From positions 142,174 to 206,173 of the forward strand of contig NZ_JBEYYO010000005.1 in the NCBI RefSeq assembly GCF_040645615.1: a stretch of DNA of 64,000 bases, read 5' to 3'. Source of the stretch: Glycomyces sp040645615 (lineage in GTDB: Bacteria; Actinomycetota; Actinomycetes; Mycobacteriales; Micromonosporaceae). Shown here in pieces: positions 8,844-17,479 of this stretch (positions are counted from its first letter, which is position 1; each line of letters begins with the position of its first letter). The position numbers were made by a program, and so were the translations under genes. The notes under the pieces were generated by a model that was given only the letters and a program-made list of their open reading frames with translations, made no database searches and was not told the origin of the DNA.

Positions 8844-9890
8844 CCCGGCCGGGCGGGCCGGTTCGGTCCTGGTGCGGCTGAGTCGCTTCGCGAGCTTGTA
8901 GACCTGCCGCAGGGCCTCGTAGCCCATGTAGGCGCGGGCGGCGAGGAGCCGCTGTTTGAGCCCTGCCACGCCGTCGGCGGGCTTCCACGCGTCGGGGCCG
9001 GGGTGGTAGCGGCGGTAGAGCTCTGAGGTGCGGCGGAAGAACTCACGGCGCTTGCGCGGGTCGACGCGCTCGGTGTTGCCGATGACGACCAGCAGGTGCC
9101 AGACCATGTGGTTGAACAAGGCGACGCGGATCCCGGCGTCCTCGACGTCCTCGAAGTCGTCCCAGGTGCGCTGCCACTGGGTGAACACGTCGAAGTGGCG
9201 GCCGTCGCGGGTGCGGGTGATGGAGGACCCGGCCCGCTGGCGCCACTGGTAGCAGCATTCGGTGACCACGGCGATCAGCTCGGCGCGGCGCAGCAGTCCG
9301 TAGGTCCAGGGGATGTCGGTGTACCAGCCGGCGGGGAAGTCGAGGTCGATGCCGGTGAGGAACTCACGGCGGGAGACCTTCGTCCACGGGGTGTGGGTGT
9401 AGTCGACGATCTGCGGCCACTCGGCGAGGGTGAACCCGGCCGGGTCGACCGGGCAGGTCGCGGCCAGTTCGGGGAGCTCGCCGATCTCGACGACCTCTCG
9501 GTCGGAAGCGCCGAAGGAGCGAACCTTCTCGTGCTGGACGAGCACCACGTCGGGCTTGTCGGGGCCCGCGACGGCGGCGAGGACATGGTCGACCGCGCCG
9601 GGCTTGAGTTCGTCGTCGGCGTCCACGAACCACACGTAGTCGCCGGTGGCCTGGGTCAGCCCGAAGTTGCGGGCGGGGCCGGAGCCGGCGTTGACGGGGG
9701 TGGAGACGACGCGGATGCGCTCGTCGCCTTCGGCGAAGCGTTCGGCGAGGGCGCGAGAGCCGTCGGGCGAGCAGTCGTCGACGACCACGATCTCCAGGCG
9801 GTCGCCGCCGCCGGGCACGATCGTCTCGAGGCACCCCGCCAGGTAGGCCTCGGCCTGGTAGACGGGGATGACGATGCTCAAACTGGGCAT
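8772..9890 (-). CDS. Family 2 glycosyltransferase (single domain)
   Basis: GT-A glycosyltransferase of 372 residues in the CapH/EpsH-like group of wall and capsule enzymes. The start LSIVIPVYQAEAYLAGCLETI, the VVVDDCSPDGS nucleotide motif and VWFVDADDEL (metal-binding DAD plus D) are all intact. The remainder carries an all-helical acceptor region with several Trp residues. ATG 9890 matches the first residue of the family consensus; the in-frame codons up to 10058 are unsupported. The gene converges on the upstream glycosyltransferase gene with a 72-base overlap and diverges from the UDP-sugar dehydrogenase gene. It fits the same glycopolymer locus. Donor and acceptor are unknown. Confidence 0.87.
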   Translation of the reverse strand: MPSLSIVIPVYQAEAYLAGCLETIVPGGGDRLEIVVVDDCSPDGSRALAERFAEGDERIRVVSTPVNAGSGPARNFGLTQATGDYVWFVDADDELKPGAVDHVLAAVAGPDKPDVVLVQHEKVRSFGASDREVVEIGELPELAATCPVDPAGFTLAEWPQIVDYTHTPWTKVSRREFLTGIDLDFPAGWYTDIPWTYGLLRRAELIAVVTECCYQWRQRAGSSITRTRDGRHFDVFTQWQRTWDDFEDVEDAGIRVALFNHMVWHLLVVIGNTERVDPRKRREFFRRTSELYRRYHPGPDAWKPADGVAGLKQRLLAARAYMGYEALRQVYKLAKRLSRTRTEPARPAGSASQETPDQGFAPLRTDSRVSRS

Positions 9891-10227
9891 GCATTGATGG
9901 TAGCCCCAGAGAGGCAACCGCACCGTCCGGCGAATAGGGCCCCGGTCACGCCGCGAAGGCATTGTATTCGCATGTGAACAACCCAATTCGGGACCGCGGC
10001 GGTGCCGATCGGAGTGGGCGGCGCCCTTTTGCGAGACTGGTGAACTCTTGTCGATCAACGGGTGAACAGATTCGCGATCTGACCGCGAGCTGGATTGAAT
10101 ATGTCCGCAAGTTGAATGGATATCGAACGGGAGACTACGTTTGCCCTGGTCAGAGGATTACAGTTCGTCATTGGTAATCTCGATTGCGAGGAACCGACAC
10201 CCCTGCCGAATCGCAAAGGACTCTACT
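9891..10227. other. AT-richer divergent intergenic region
   Basis: This 337-base gap separates a leftward glycosyltransferase gene from the rightward UDP-sugar dehydrogenase gene. It is clearly less G+C-rich than its surroundings, especially 10040-10220, and no frame has coding character. It holds one good promoter candidate for the dehydrogenase (10095-10123). Its composition suggests a regulatory region for both directions or a small remnant of foreign DNA. I see no repeats or RNA structure that I can name. Confidence 0.5.
10095..10123 (+). promoter_or_regulatory. Candidate sigma70-type promoter of the UDP-sugar dehydrogenase gene
   Basis: TTGAAT (10095-10100) and GGATAT (10118-10123) are separated by 17 bases. 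Transcription would start near 10130 and leave a leader of about 100 bases before the GTG at 10228. The match is moderate and the region is AT-rich, so alternative hexamers exist. Confidence 0.4.
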
Positions 10228-11502
10228 GTGGCAACTGCCGAGCACGCATCCCCGATCGACCTGGTCGTCGTCGGGCAGGGCTATGTGGGTCTGCCGCTGG
10301 CCCAGGCCGCGACCGCCAAGGGCCTCAAGGTGGTCGGCCTCGACCGTTCGCAGCGGGTGGTGGACGCGCTCAATGCCGGCGTCAGCCACATCGACGACAT
10401 CTCCGATGCCGAGCTGGGCGCGATGGTCCGCGGCGGGTACACCGCCAGCGCCGACGCGGCGGTGCAGGCGCGCGCGAAGGCGATCGTGATCTGCGTGCCG
10501 ACGCCGCTGGGCGAGGCGGGCGGGCCGGATCTGGCGGCGGTGATCGGGGCGGCGAGGTCCGCGGGCGCGCACTTGCGGCGCGGGGCCTTGGTGGTGCTGG
10601 AGTCGACGACGTATCCGGGGACGACCGAGGAGGTCGTGGCGCCGATCCTGCAGGAGGAGTCGGGGCTGGTGCCGGGGGTCGACTTCCATCTGGCGTTCTC
10701 GCCCGAGCGGGTGGACCCGGGGAACCCGGTGTACGGGATCGTCAACACGCCCAAGGTGGTCGGCGGTCTCACGCCGGAGTGCACCGCTGCGGCGAAGGCG
10801 TTGTACGCGCGGTTCATTGACACGATCGTGGAGGCGAAGGGCACTCGCGAGGCGGAGATGGCGAAGCTGCTGGAGAACACGTACCGGCACGTCAACATCG
10901 CTTTGGTGAACGAGATGGCGGTGTTCTGCCGGGAGCTGGGCGTGGACTTGTGGGACGCGATCGGGTTGGCGAAGACGAAGCCGTTCGGGTATCAGGCGTT
11001 CTATCCGGGGCCGGGCGTGGGTGGGCACTGCATTCCGATCGACCCGAATTATCTGTCTTATAAGGTGCGCACGCTCGGGTATCCGTTCCGGTTCGTGGAG
11101 TTGGCACAGGAGATCAACAACCGGATGCCCGATTACGTGGTGTCGCGGGCGATGGCGAAATTGAACGCGAACGGCCTCGCGCTGTCGCGCGCGCGGGTGC
11201 TGCTGCTGGGCGTGACGTACAAGCCGGACATCGCCGATCAGCGGGAGTCGCCTTCGACTCCGGTGGCGCGCAAGCTGGCCGAGGCGGGCGCGGAGCTTGC
11301 CTACCACGATCCGCATGTGCCGTCGTGGTCGGTGGCGGGGAACGAGGTCGAGCGGGTCGCGGATCTGGCGACGGCGAAGGCGGATCTGATCGTGCTGCTG
11401 ACGCATCACGCGGAGTACCGGCCCGAGGCGCTCCCGGCGGGGGTGCCGGTGCTGGACACGCGGGGCGCGCTGCGCGGGACCGACGGCGTCGAAACCCTCT
11501 GA
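10228..11502 (+). CDS. Nucleotide-sugar dehydrogenase (UDP-glucose / UDP-ManNAc 6-dehydrogenase family)
   Basis: NAD-dependent four-electron oxidase of 424 residues that turns a UDP-hexose into the UDP-uronic acid, in the cytosol. The N-terminal Rossmann fold is seen as VVVGQGYVGLPLA. Catalytic residues are present: the thiol in GPGVGGHCIPIDP, the lysine in the AEMAKLLENTYRHVN block, and the C-terminal substrate domain begins at VLLLGVTYKPDIAD. The length is normal for the WecC/UgdH group. The E-x-x-K-LLENTYR-x-V-N-I-A-L-x-N block is closer to UDP-ManNAc or UDP-GlcNAc dehydrogenases, so the substrate is left open. GTG 10228 has AAAGGA 7 bases upstream. It supplies an acidic sugar for the glycopolymer made by the neighbouring transferases. 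Confidence 0.92.
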   Translation: MATAEHASPIDLVVVGQGYVGLPLAQAATAKGLKVVGLDRSQRVVDALNAGVSHIDDISDAELGAMVRGGYTASADAAVQARAKAIVICVPTPLGEAGGPDLAAVIGAARSAGAHLRRGALVVLESTTYPGTTEEVVAPILQEESGLVPGVDFHLAFSPERVDPGNPVYGIVNTPKVVGGLTPECTAAAKALYARFIDTIVEAKGTREAEMAKLLENTYRHVNIALVNEMAVFCRELGVDLWDAIGLAKTKPFGYQAFYPGPGVGGHCIPIDPNYLSYKVRTLGYPFRFVELAQEINNRMPDYVVSRAMAKLNANGLALSRARVLLLGVTYKPDIADQRESPSTPVARKLAEAGAELAYHDPHVPSWSVAGNEVERVADLATAKADLIVLLTHHAEYRPEALPAGVPVLDTRGALRGTDGVETL

Positions 11503-11672
11503 AAACCGGACCGCGCAGACCCCCGCCCTCCCAGGGGGGCATCCCCATGTCAAGTCTTCCGCGGGGGTCCGACAGGAACCTGCCGTTCTTACCGTCGTTA
11601 AGAAAAATGTCAACCGAAAGAGGACCCGAGACGAGAAGATGAGGCAGCGCCACGCTGACGCGCAGCGGTGCC

Positions 11673-11909
11673 TTAGATCTCTCGCGCTCGATCCTGGATC
11701 GCGCGTAGCTCCGCGAAGCTGGTCGCACCGCTGATGGTCGAGCCGGGTTTGCGACTCAGAAGCGCGAACGCGGAGCCGTCGAACTCACGACCGAGACTGC
11801 CGCAAGCCGCTGCACCCGCATAGCGGTCGGCGATGTCGGCGACTATGCAATGCGCCAAGGTGTCGGCCTCGCGGAAGCTCAGGCCCGCGGGGAGGCTGAA
11901 GCGGAGCAT
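11673..11909 (-). CDS. Small hypothetical protein divergent from a GntR regulator
   Basis: Unrecognised protein of 78 residues. It has an amphipathic Leu/Phe-rich start, a Cys-containing middle (ADTLAHCIVADIADRY), then a Gly/Ser-rich part and a short charged helix at the end. ATG 11909 is chosen because GGAGGA lies 8 bases upstream; a longer in-frame extension to 12098 reads as shadow sequence of the GntR gene. It has no signal peptide or membrane segment. The divergent arrangement with the GntR gene over 118 bases suggests that it could be a target of that regulator. Confidence 0.5.
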   Translation of the reverse strand: MLRFSLPAGLSFREADTLAHCIVADIADRYAGAAACGSLGREFDGSAFALLSRKPGSTISGATSFAELRAIQDRAREI

Positions 11910-12027
11910 GTAACTCGTCCTCCCACATCTCCCCGATGTTCTTCTCCCCGTAAGCATTCTCGCCTGGCACCCATCAGCGTCCGTCTGGGTAGGCTGAGGC
12001 GTCATCGTGCGAGGAGGAGCAATCGAC

Positions 12028-12768
12028 ATGCAAGGCAAGCAGGGCTCTGCGGCGGCGACCGCCGCCGAAGCGCTGCGCCGGCGAATCCTCGATGGCACCT
12101 ACGGCCCGGGGCAGCGTATCCCGAGCGCCACTGCGATCGGCAATGAGTTCGGCATCGACCGCGGCACCGCCGCTCGGGTGCTCGCGCAGCTGCGCGAGAC
12201 CGGGTTCATCATCACCAAGCCGGGATCGGGCAGCTTCGTCCGGACCTTCGAGCCGATCCGGCGCTCGTTCCCCTCTCGGTTGGTCGCATGGCGCGAGGGC
12301 CGGGCGATCCAGGATGCCGACACCGGCAAGCGAGCCCGGATGGTGGAGGTGGCCGTCGGCGAGGTGCCCGCGAGCGAGGCCGTCGCGGCGGAACTCTCGA
12401 TCGACACCGGCGCGCCGGTGCTGCGCCGGTCCCGCCGGTTCGCCGTCGATGAGCGGCCGGTGCAGCTGGCCGACTCGTTCTACCTGCTCGACCTGGTGCG
12501 CTCGACTCCGATCGTCTACACCGACACCGGCCCCGGCGGGGTGTACTCGCGACTCGACGAGATCGGCCATGCCCCGGTCCGGTTCACTGAGCGGTTGCGG
12601 GCGCGGATGCCCGTGCCGACCGAGACCGAAGCGTTTGAACTGCTCGGTGGCACACCCGTCATCGCCATCACCCGCATGGCGTACGACCGCGAGGACCGCT
12701 GCGTCGAAGTCACCGAAATGGTGCTCGACGCCAGTGTCTACGAACTCGACTACCACGCCGTCATCTGA
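12028..12768 (+). CDS. GntR family transcriptional regulator, HutC/UTRA type
   Basis: DNA-binding repressor of 246 residues. Residues 10-75 form a winged helix-turn-helix (EALRRRILDGTYGPGQRIPSA... then GIDRGTAARVLAQLRETGFI). The C-terminal half is a UTRA-type effector domain (VPVPTETEAFELLGG and a final V-TEMVLDASVYELDY strand). ATG 12028 follows GAGGAGG by about 8 bases; the GTG at 12007 would place that site inside the gene. UTRA regulators usually sense small sugars or amino acids; here the ligand is unknown. The small gene on the other strand is the nearest possible target. A strong hairpin follows the stop. Confidence 0.9.
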   Translation: MQGKQGSAAATAAEALRRRILDGTYGPGQRIPSATAIGNEFGIDRGTAARVLAQLRETGFIITKPGSGSFVRTFEPIRRSFPSRLVAWREGRAIQDADTGKRARMVEVAVGEVPASEAVAAELSIDTGAPVLRRSRRFAVDERPVQLADSFYLLDLVRSTPIVYTDTGPGGVYSRLDEIGHAPVRFTERLRARMPVPTETEAFELLGGTPVIAITRMAYDREDRCVEVTEMVLDASVYELDYHAVI

Positions 12769-12783
12769 ATCTTCGGCGAGGAA

Positions 12784-12822
12784 CGGCGGGGCCCCGGGCG
12801 CTTCGCGCCCGGGGCCCCGCCG
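12784..12822. terminator. Bidirectional terminator hairpin
   Basis: A perfect 17-bp stem (12784-12800 with 12806-12822) closes a 5-base loop (CTTCG). It lies between the convergent GntR and ABC permease genes. There is no U-tract, as is common in this kind of genome. Confidence 0.75.
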
Positions 12823-12843
12823 CATACGGGTTTCCTTGGAGGT

Positions 12844-13605
12844 CTAAGACACGGCGCGGGCGAACTTTCGGGTCGCCCACCATACGAGCAGGATCGTGAG
12901 CGCGCCGAGGATCACCGGGGCCTGCCACACGAAATGGTTGTCCACGTTGCCTGCGAACAGTTCTCGCGAGGCCTGCACCGCGTAGTAGAACGGATTAAAG
13001 TCGGCGACGTTCTGGAGCCACGTGGGGGCCATGACCATCGGCAGCATGATGCCGGAGATGAGCATGATCGGCTGCACGAGCGTGTTGATCGTGGGCGCCA
13101 TCGCGTCCTCGCTCTTGAGCACGATCGCGAGCCCGAGCGAGACCGCCGCGAGCATGAACGCGGTGAGCATCACGATGAGCAGCATCAGACCCACGCCGGG
13201 CCAGTACACGTCGAGCTTGCCGGTGGCCGCGGCCAAGAGCACCAGCGCGAGCGACTGGAACACCGTGGTGGTGACCGTGGCGAGGGTGCGCCCGAGCATG
13301 AGCGCGGTGCGGCTGACCGGGGTCACCCGCATGCGTTCGATGACCCCTTCGCGCAGCTCGGCGATGAGGCCGAAGCCCACGAACGCCGAACCGAAGAGCG
13401 CCATCATGATGATCAGGCCGGGCACGAAGGTCTCCATCGCGCCGTTCTCGAAGCCGGGCATGCCGTCCATCGGCTCCAGGAGCGGCGCGAACAGGAACAG
13501 GAAGTAGATCGGCTGCACGAGCATCACGATCAGCCAGACCGGCTGCTTGATGTTGAGCTTCATGGCCCGGGAGTACACGAGCCAGGTGTCGCGGAAGATC
13601 TTCAC
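12844..13605 (-). CDS. ABC-2 type permease, DrrB family
   Basis: Integral membrane half of a drug or lipid exporter, 253 residues with about six hydrophobic helices (first at WLIVMLVQPIYFLFLFA). It has the family signature around FGLIAELREGVIERMRVTPVSR and the PIMLISGIMLPM segment. GTG 13605 follows the stop of the ATPase gene by 2 bases, with GAGGAG upstream, so the two are co-translated. The pair belongs to the DrrAB type and lies divergent from a PadR regulator that probably controls it. The transported molecule is unknown. Confidence 0.92.
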   Translation of the reverse strand: MKIFRDTWLVYSRAMKLNIKQPVWLIVMLVQPIYFLFLFAPLLEPMDGMPGFENGAMETFVPGLIIMMALFGSAFVGFGLIAELREGVIERMRVTPVSRTALMLGRTLATVTTTVFQSLALVLLAAATGKLDVYWPGVGLMLLIVMLTAFMLAAVSLGLAIVLKSEDAMAPTINTLVQPIMLISGIMLPMVMAPTWLQNVADFNPFYYAVQASRELFAGNVDNHFVWQAPVILGALTILLVWWATRKFARAVS

Positions 13606-13607
13606 CG

Positions 13608-14576
<969 letters not shown>

Positions 14577-14653
14577 GGGTACGTACCTCGCGGTGGGTTC
14601 GGGCCGCTCCCGCCGGTGCTGGGTGCGGAACGCGACCGATTTCCTTGTTCAAG

Positions 14654-14720
14654 TTTGACTATATACGGGCCGAGCTCTAGCCCACAAGCAGGTATATACG
14701 CCTTGGGTGGAATAGTCAAA
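14654..14720. promoter_or_regulatory. Divergent promoter/operator between the DrrAB exporter and PadR
   Basis: TTTGACTAT (14654-14662) and ATAGTCAAA (14712-14720) form a perfect 9-bp inverted repeat. TATATACG occurs twice as a direct repeat (14660-14667 and 14693-14700). For padR, TTGGGT (14703-14708) and TAATAT (14725-14730) with a 16-base spacer make a good promoter that overlaps the right operator arm. PadR proteins autoregulate through such AT-rich dyads. Confidence 0.65.
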
Positions 14721-14736
14721 GGGGTAATATTGCGGC

Positions 14737-15405
14737 ATGTGGAGCACGCGTCTGATCGTCCTCGGCCTGATCCGGTGGCTGGGTCCCGTCCACGGCTACC
14801 TGGTGCGCCGCGAGATCGACTCGTGGAAGATGCCCGGCGCGACCGAGGTCGGCGCGGGCTCGATCTACCACGCGCTCAAGCGCCTCGCGGCCGACGGGCT
14901 GATCGAGGTCGTGGCCACCGAGTCGGTGGACGACCGGCCCGCGCGCACCACGTACCGCATCACCGCCGCGGGCGAGGCGGAGTTCCAACGCACGCTGCGC
15001 GAGCGGCTGTGGGAGGTGGCCTCGGCCGACGACCCGTTCCACACCGCGTGGTCCTTCGCCTCGGTGCTGACCCCGGCCGAGAACGTGGCGATGCTGCGGC
15101 AGCGGACCGAGACCTTGTATCAGCGGGTCGAGGCGGTGACGATGATGCTGGCGGCCACGTCGCCGGACGCGGTCGAGGCCGAGGCGGCGTTCATGCCCGC
15201 GCACGCGAGGGCCCTGCTCAAGCGGCAGACGGATTTGTGGAACGCGGACGCGGAGTGGTGCGAGGAGACCGCGGGGCGGATCGAGTCCGGGGACCTGGTG
15301 ATCGGGCCGGATCCGGACGCGGAGGCGTCGGCGGCGTGGCGTGAGGCGATCGCGAGCGAGCGGTTCGCGCGGGAGTCTGCGGTGTGGCGCGAGGCGTTCG
15401 AGTGA
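14737..15405 (+). CDS. PadR family transcriptional regulator
   Basis: Repressor of 222 residues. The N-terminal winged helix (LIVLGLIRWLGPVHGYLVRREI... then GSIYHALKRLAADGLIEV, TTYRITAAGE) is the PadR signature. The C-terminal helical half, with the coiled stretch of residues 120-200, is for dimerisation. The ATG lies 6 bases after a TAATAT -10 box, so its mRNA is probably leaderless; the AAAGGGG further upstream is 12 bases away and would lie outside such a transcript. It is divergent from the DrrAB genes and likely represses both itself and the exporter. Confidence 0.92.
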   Translation: MWSTRLIVLGLIRWLGPVHGYLVRREIDSWKMPGATEVGAGSIYHALKRLAADGLIEVVATESVDDRPARTTYRITAAGEAEFQRTLRERLWEVASADDPFHTAWSFASVLTPAENVAMLRQRTETLYQRVEAVTMMLAATSPDAVEAEAAFMPAHARALLKRQTDLWNADAEWCEETAGRIESGDLVIGPDPDAEASAAWREAIASERFARESAVWREAFE

Positions 15406-15564
15406 GATGGGCCTCCTGAACGATCGTTTAATAGATCATGCGAAAAAAACGACAACGGGTCTTGTGGAGACCATCTAAATTTTGAGCGGTATATGCCGCT
15501 TCGTCCGGGGCCCGAGGTTCGCCGTCCCCTCCAGTCCGCCTACCGGGCCACTACACTGCGGAAC

Positions 15565-17307
15565 GTGCGCAAGGTTTTGATCGCCAACCGTGGCGAGATC
15601 GCAGTCAGAGTCATCCGGGCCTGCCGTGACGCCGGGTACGAGTCCGTCGCCGTCTACGCCGACGGCGACCGCGACGCTCCGCATACCCTGCTGGCCGATG
15701 AGGCGTTCGCGCTGGACGGGCTCACGGCGGCCGACACCTACCTGCGGATCGACAAACTGCTGCGGGTCGCCGAGCGGTCCGAGGCCGACGCGGTCCACCC
15801 CGGGTACGGGTTCCTCTCGGAGAACGCGGAGTTCGCGCAGGCGGTGATCGACGCGGGGCTGACCTGGATCGGTCCGACCCCGCAGTCGATCCGCGACCTG
15901 GGCGACAAGGTCACGGCGCGGCATCTGGCGATGAAGGCGAACGTGCCGCTGGTGCCGGGCACGAAGGACCCGGTGAAGGACGCCTCGGAGATCCTGGCGT
16001 TCGCCGACGAGCACGGCCTGCCGGTGGCCATCAAGGCCGCGTTCGGCGGCGGGGGGCGCGGCCTGAAGGTGGCGCGCACCCGCGAGGAGATCCCCGACCT
16101 GTTCGAGTCGGCGGTGCGCGAGGCCGAGGCGGCGTTCGGGCGCGGCGAGTGCTTCGTGGAGCGATATCTCGACCGCCCGCGGCACGTCGAGGCGCAGGTC
16201 CTGGCCGACACGCACGGGAACGTGATCGTGGTCGGCACCCGCGACTGCTCGTTGCAGCGCCGCCACCAGAAGCTCGTCGAGGAGGCGCCCGCGCCGTTCC
16301 TGACCGACGAGCAGCGCGCCGTGATCCACAACGCCGCCAAGGCGATCTGCAAGGAGTCGGACTACCACGGGGCGGGGACCGTCGAGTTCCTCGTGGCCGT
16401 GGACGGGACGATCTCGTTCCTCGAGGTGAACACGCGTCTCCAGGTGGAGCACCCGGTCTCGGAGGAGACCAGCGGGCTGGACCTGGTGCGGGAGCAGTTC
16501 CGGATCGCCTCGGGCGAGGAAGTGCCGATCGCCGAAGACCCGGAGCCGCGCGGGCACTCGATCGAGTTCCGCATCAACGGCGAGGACCCGGGCCGCGGGT
16601 TCCTGCCCGCGCCGGGCGCGGTCACGAAGCTGCGCCTCCCGGCGGGCCCGGGGGTCCGGGTGGACACCGGGATCGAGGAGGGGACCGTCATCGACGGGAA
16701 CTTCGACTCGCTCTTGGCGAAGGTGATCGTGACCGGCTCGACCCGCGAGGAGGCGCTGCGGCGCTCACGGCGCGCTCTGGCGGAGATGGGGGTCGAGGGC
16801 CTGGCGACGGTGCTGCCGTTCCACCGGGCCGTGGTCGCCGACCCCGCGTTCGCCGAGGACTTCACGGTGCACACGCGCTGGATCGAGACCGAGTGGGACA
16901 ACACCCTGGAGCCGTACGACGCGGCCGCCGGGATCGACGGCGAGAGCGAAGAGCGGACGAACCTCGTGGTCGAGGTCGCCGGGAAGCGCCTTGAGGTGTC
17001 GATTCCCGCGGGGCTTTTGAACCCGGTCGCCTCCAGCAAGCCGAAGAAGCGCGGCACCAAGAAGAAGGCAGACGCCGGGCCCGCGATCGGCGGGGACGGC
17101 CTGCCTTCGCCGATGCAGGGCACGATCGTGAAGGTCGCGGTCGCCGACGGCCAGACCGTGGTCAAGGGCGACACCATCGTGGTCCTGGAGGCCATGAAGA
17201 TGGAGCAGCCGCTCGCGGCGCACAAGTCGGGGACCGTGTCGGGCCTGGAGGTCGCGATCGGCGACGTGGTCGCCGCCGGTGCCCCGATCTGCCAGATCAC
17301 CGACTGA
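15565..17307 (+). CDS. accA3: Acetyl-/propionyl-CoA carboxylase alpha subunit (biotin carboxylase plus biotin carrier)
   Basis: Cytosolic enzyme subunit of 580 residues that carboxylates biotin with bicarbonate and ATP and presents it to an AccD carboxyltransferase, feeding malonyl-CoA and methylmalonyl-CoA into fatty acid synthesis. Order of domains: biotin carboxylase N-domain (VLIANRGEIAVRVIRAC), ATP-grasp with the glycine loop AAFGGGGRGLKV and the catalytic EVNTRLQVEHPV, C-domain, then a basic Lys-rich linker, and the biotinyl domain with EAMKMEQP (biotinylated Lys). GTG 15565 lies 7 bases after TACACT and has no Shine-Dalgarno site, so a leaderless start is likely; the upstream in-frame codons have no family similarity. 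No accD gene is in the window. Confidence 0.93.
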   Translation: MRKVLIANRGEIAVRVIRACRDAGYESVAVYADGDRDAPHTLLADEAFALDGLTAADTYLRIDKLLRVAERSEADAVHPGYGFLSENAEFAQAVIDAGLTWIGPTPQSIRDLGDKVTARHLAMKANVPLVPGTKDPVKDASEILAFADEHGLPVAIKAAFGGGGRGLKVARTREEIPDLFESAVREAEAAFGRGECFVERYLDRPRHVEAQVLADTHGNVIVVGTRDCSLQRRHQKLVEEAPAPFLTDEQRAVIHNAAKAICKESDYHGAGTVEFLVAVDGTISFLEVNTRLQVEHPVSEETSGLDLVREQFRIASGEEVPIAEDPEPRGHSIEFRINGEDPGRGFLPAPGAVTKLRLPAGPGVRVDTGIEEGTVIDGNFDSLLAKVIVTGSTREEALRRSRRALAEMGVEGLATVLPFHRAVVADPAFAEDFTVHTRWIETEWDNTLEPYDAAAGIDGESEERTNLVVEVAGKRLEVSIPAGLLNPVASSKPKKRGTKKKADAGPAIGGDGLPSPMQGTIVKVAVADGQTVVKGDTIVVLEAMKMEQPLAAHKSGTVSGLEVAIGDVVAAGAPICQITD

Positions 17308-17426
17308 CGCCTGCGATTCTGTCGGATCGCGGACTTACAACCGCGCCTTCGGCGAGGGACAATGGTCAATGCTGTGCGTAACACCACAAGCACTGCTGTT
17401 GCCGACCGAAAAGGGGTTAGGGTTCC

Positions 17427-17447
17427 CGGCGGCGGTTTTCGCCGCCG
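17427..17447 (+). other. Hairpin in the guaB1 leader
   Basis: An 8-bp G+C stem (17427-17434 with 17440-17447) with a GTTTT loop lies 33 bases before the guaB1 start. It could end accA3 transcription or affect guaB1 expression; there is no U-tract after it. Confidence 0.4.
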
Positions 17448-17479
17448 CGCTCCCGACCGCTCCTGACAGGGGGACTGCC

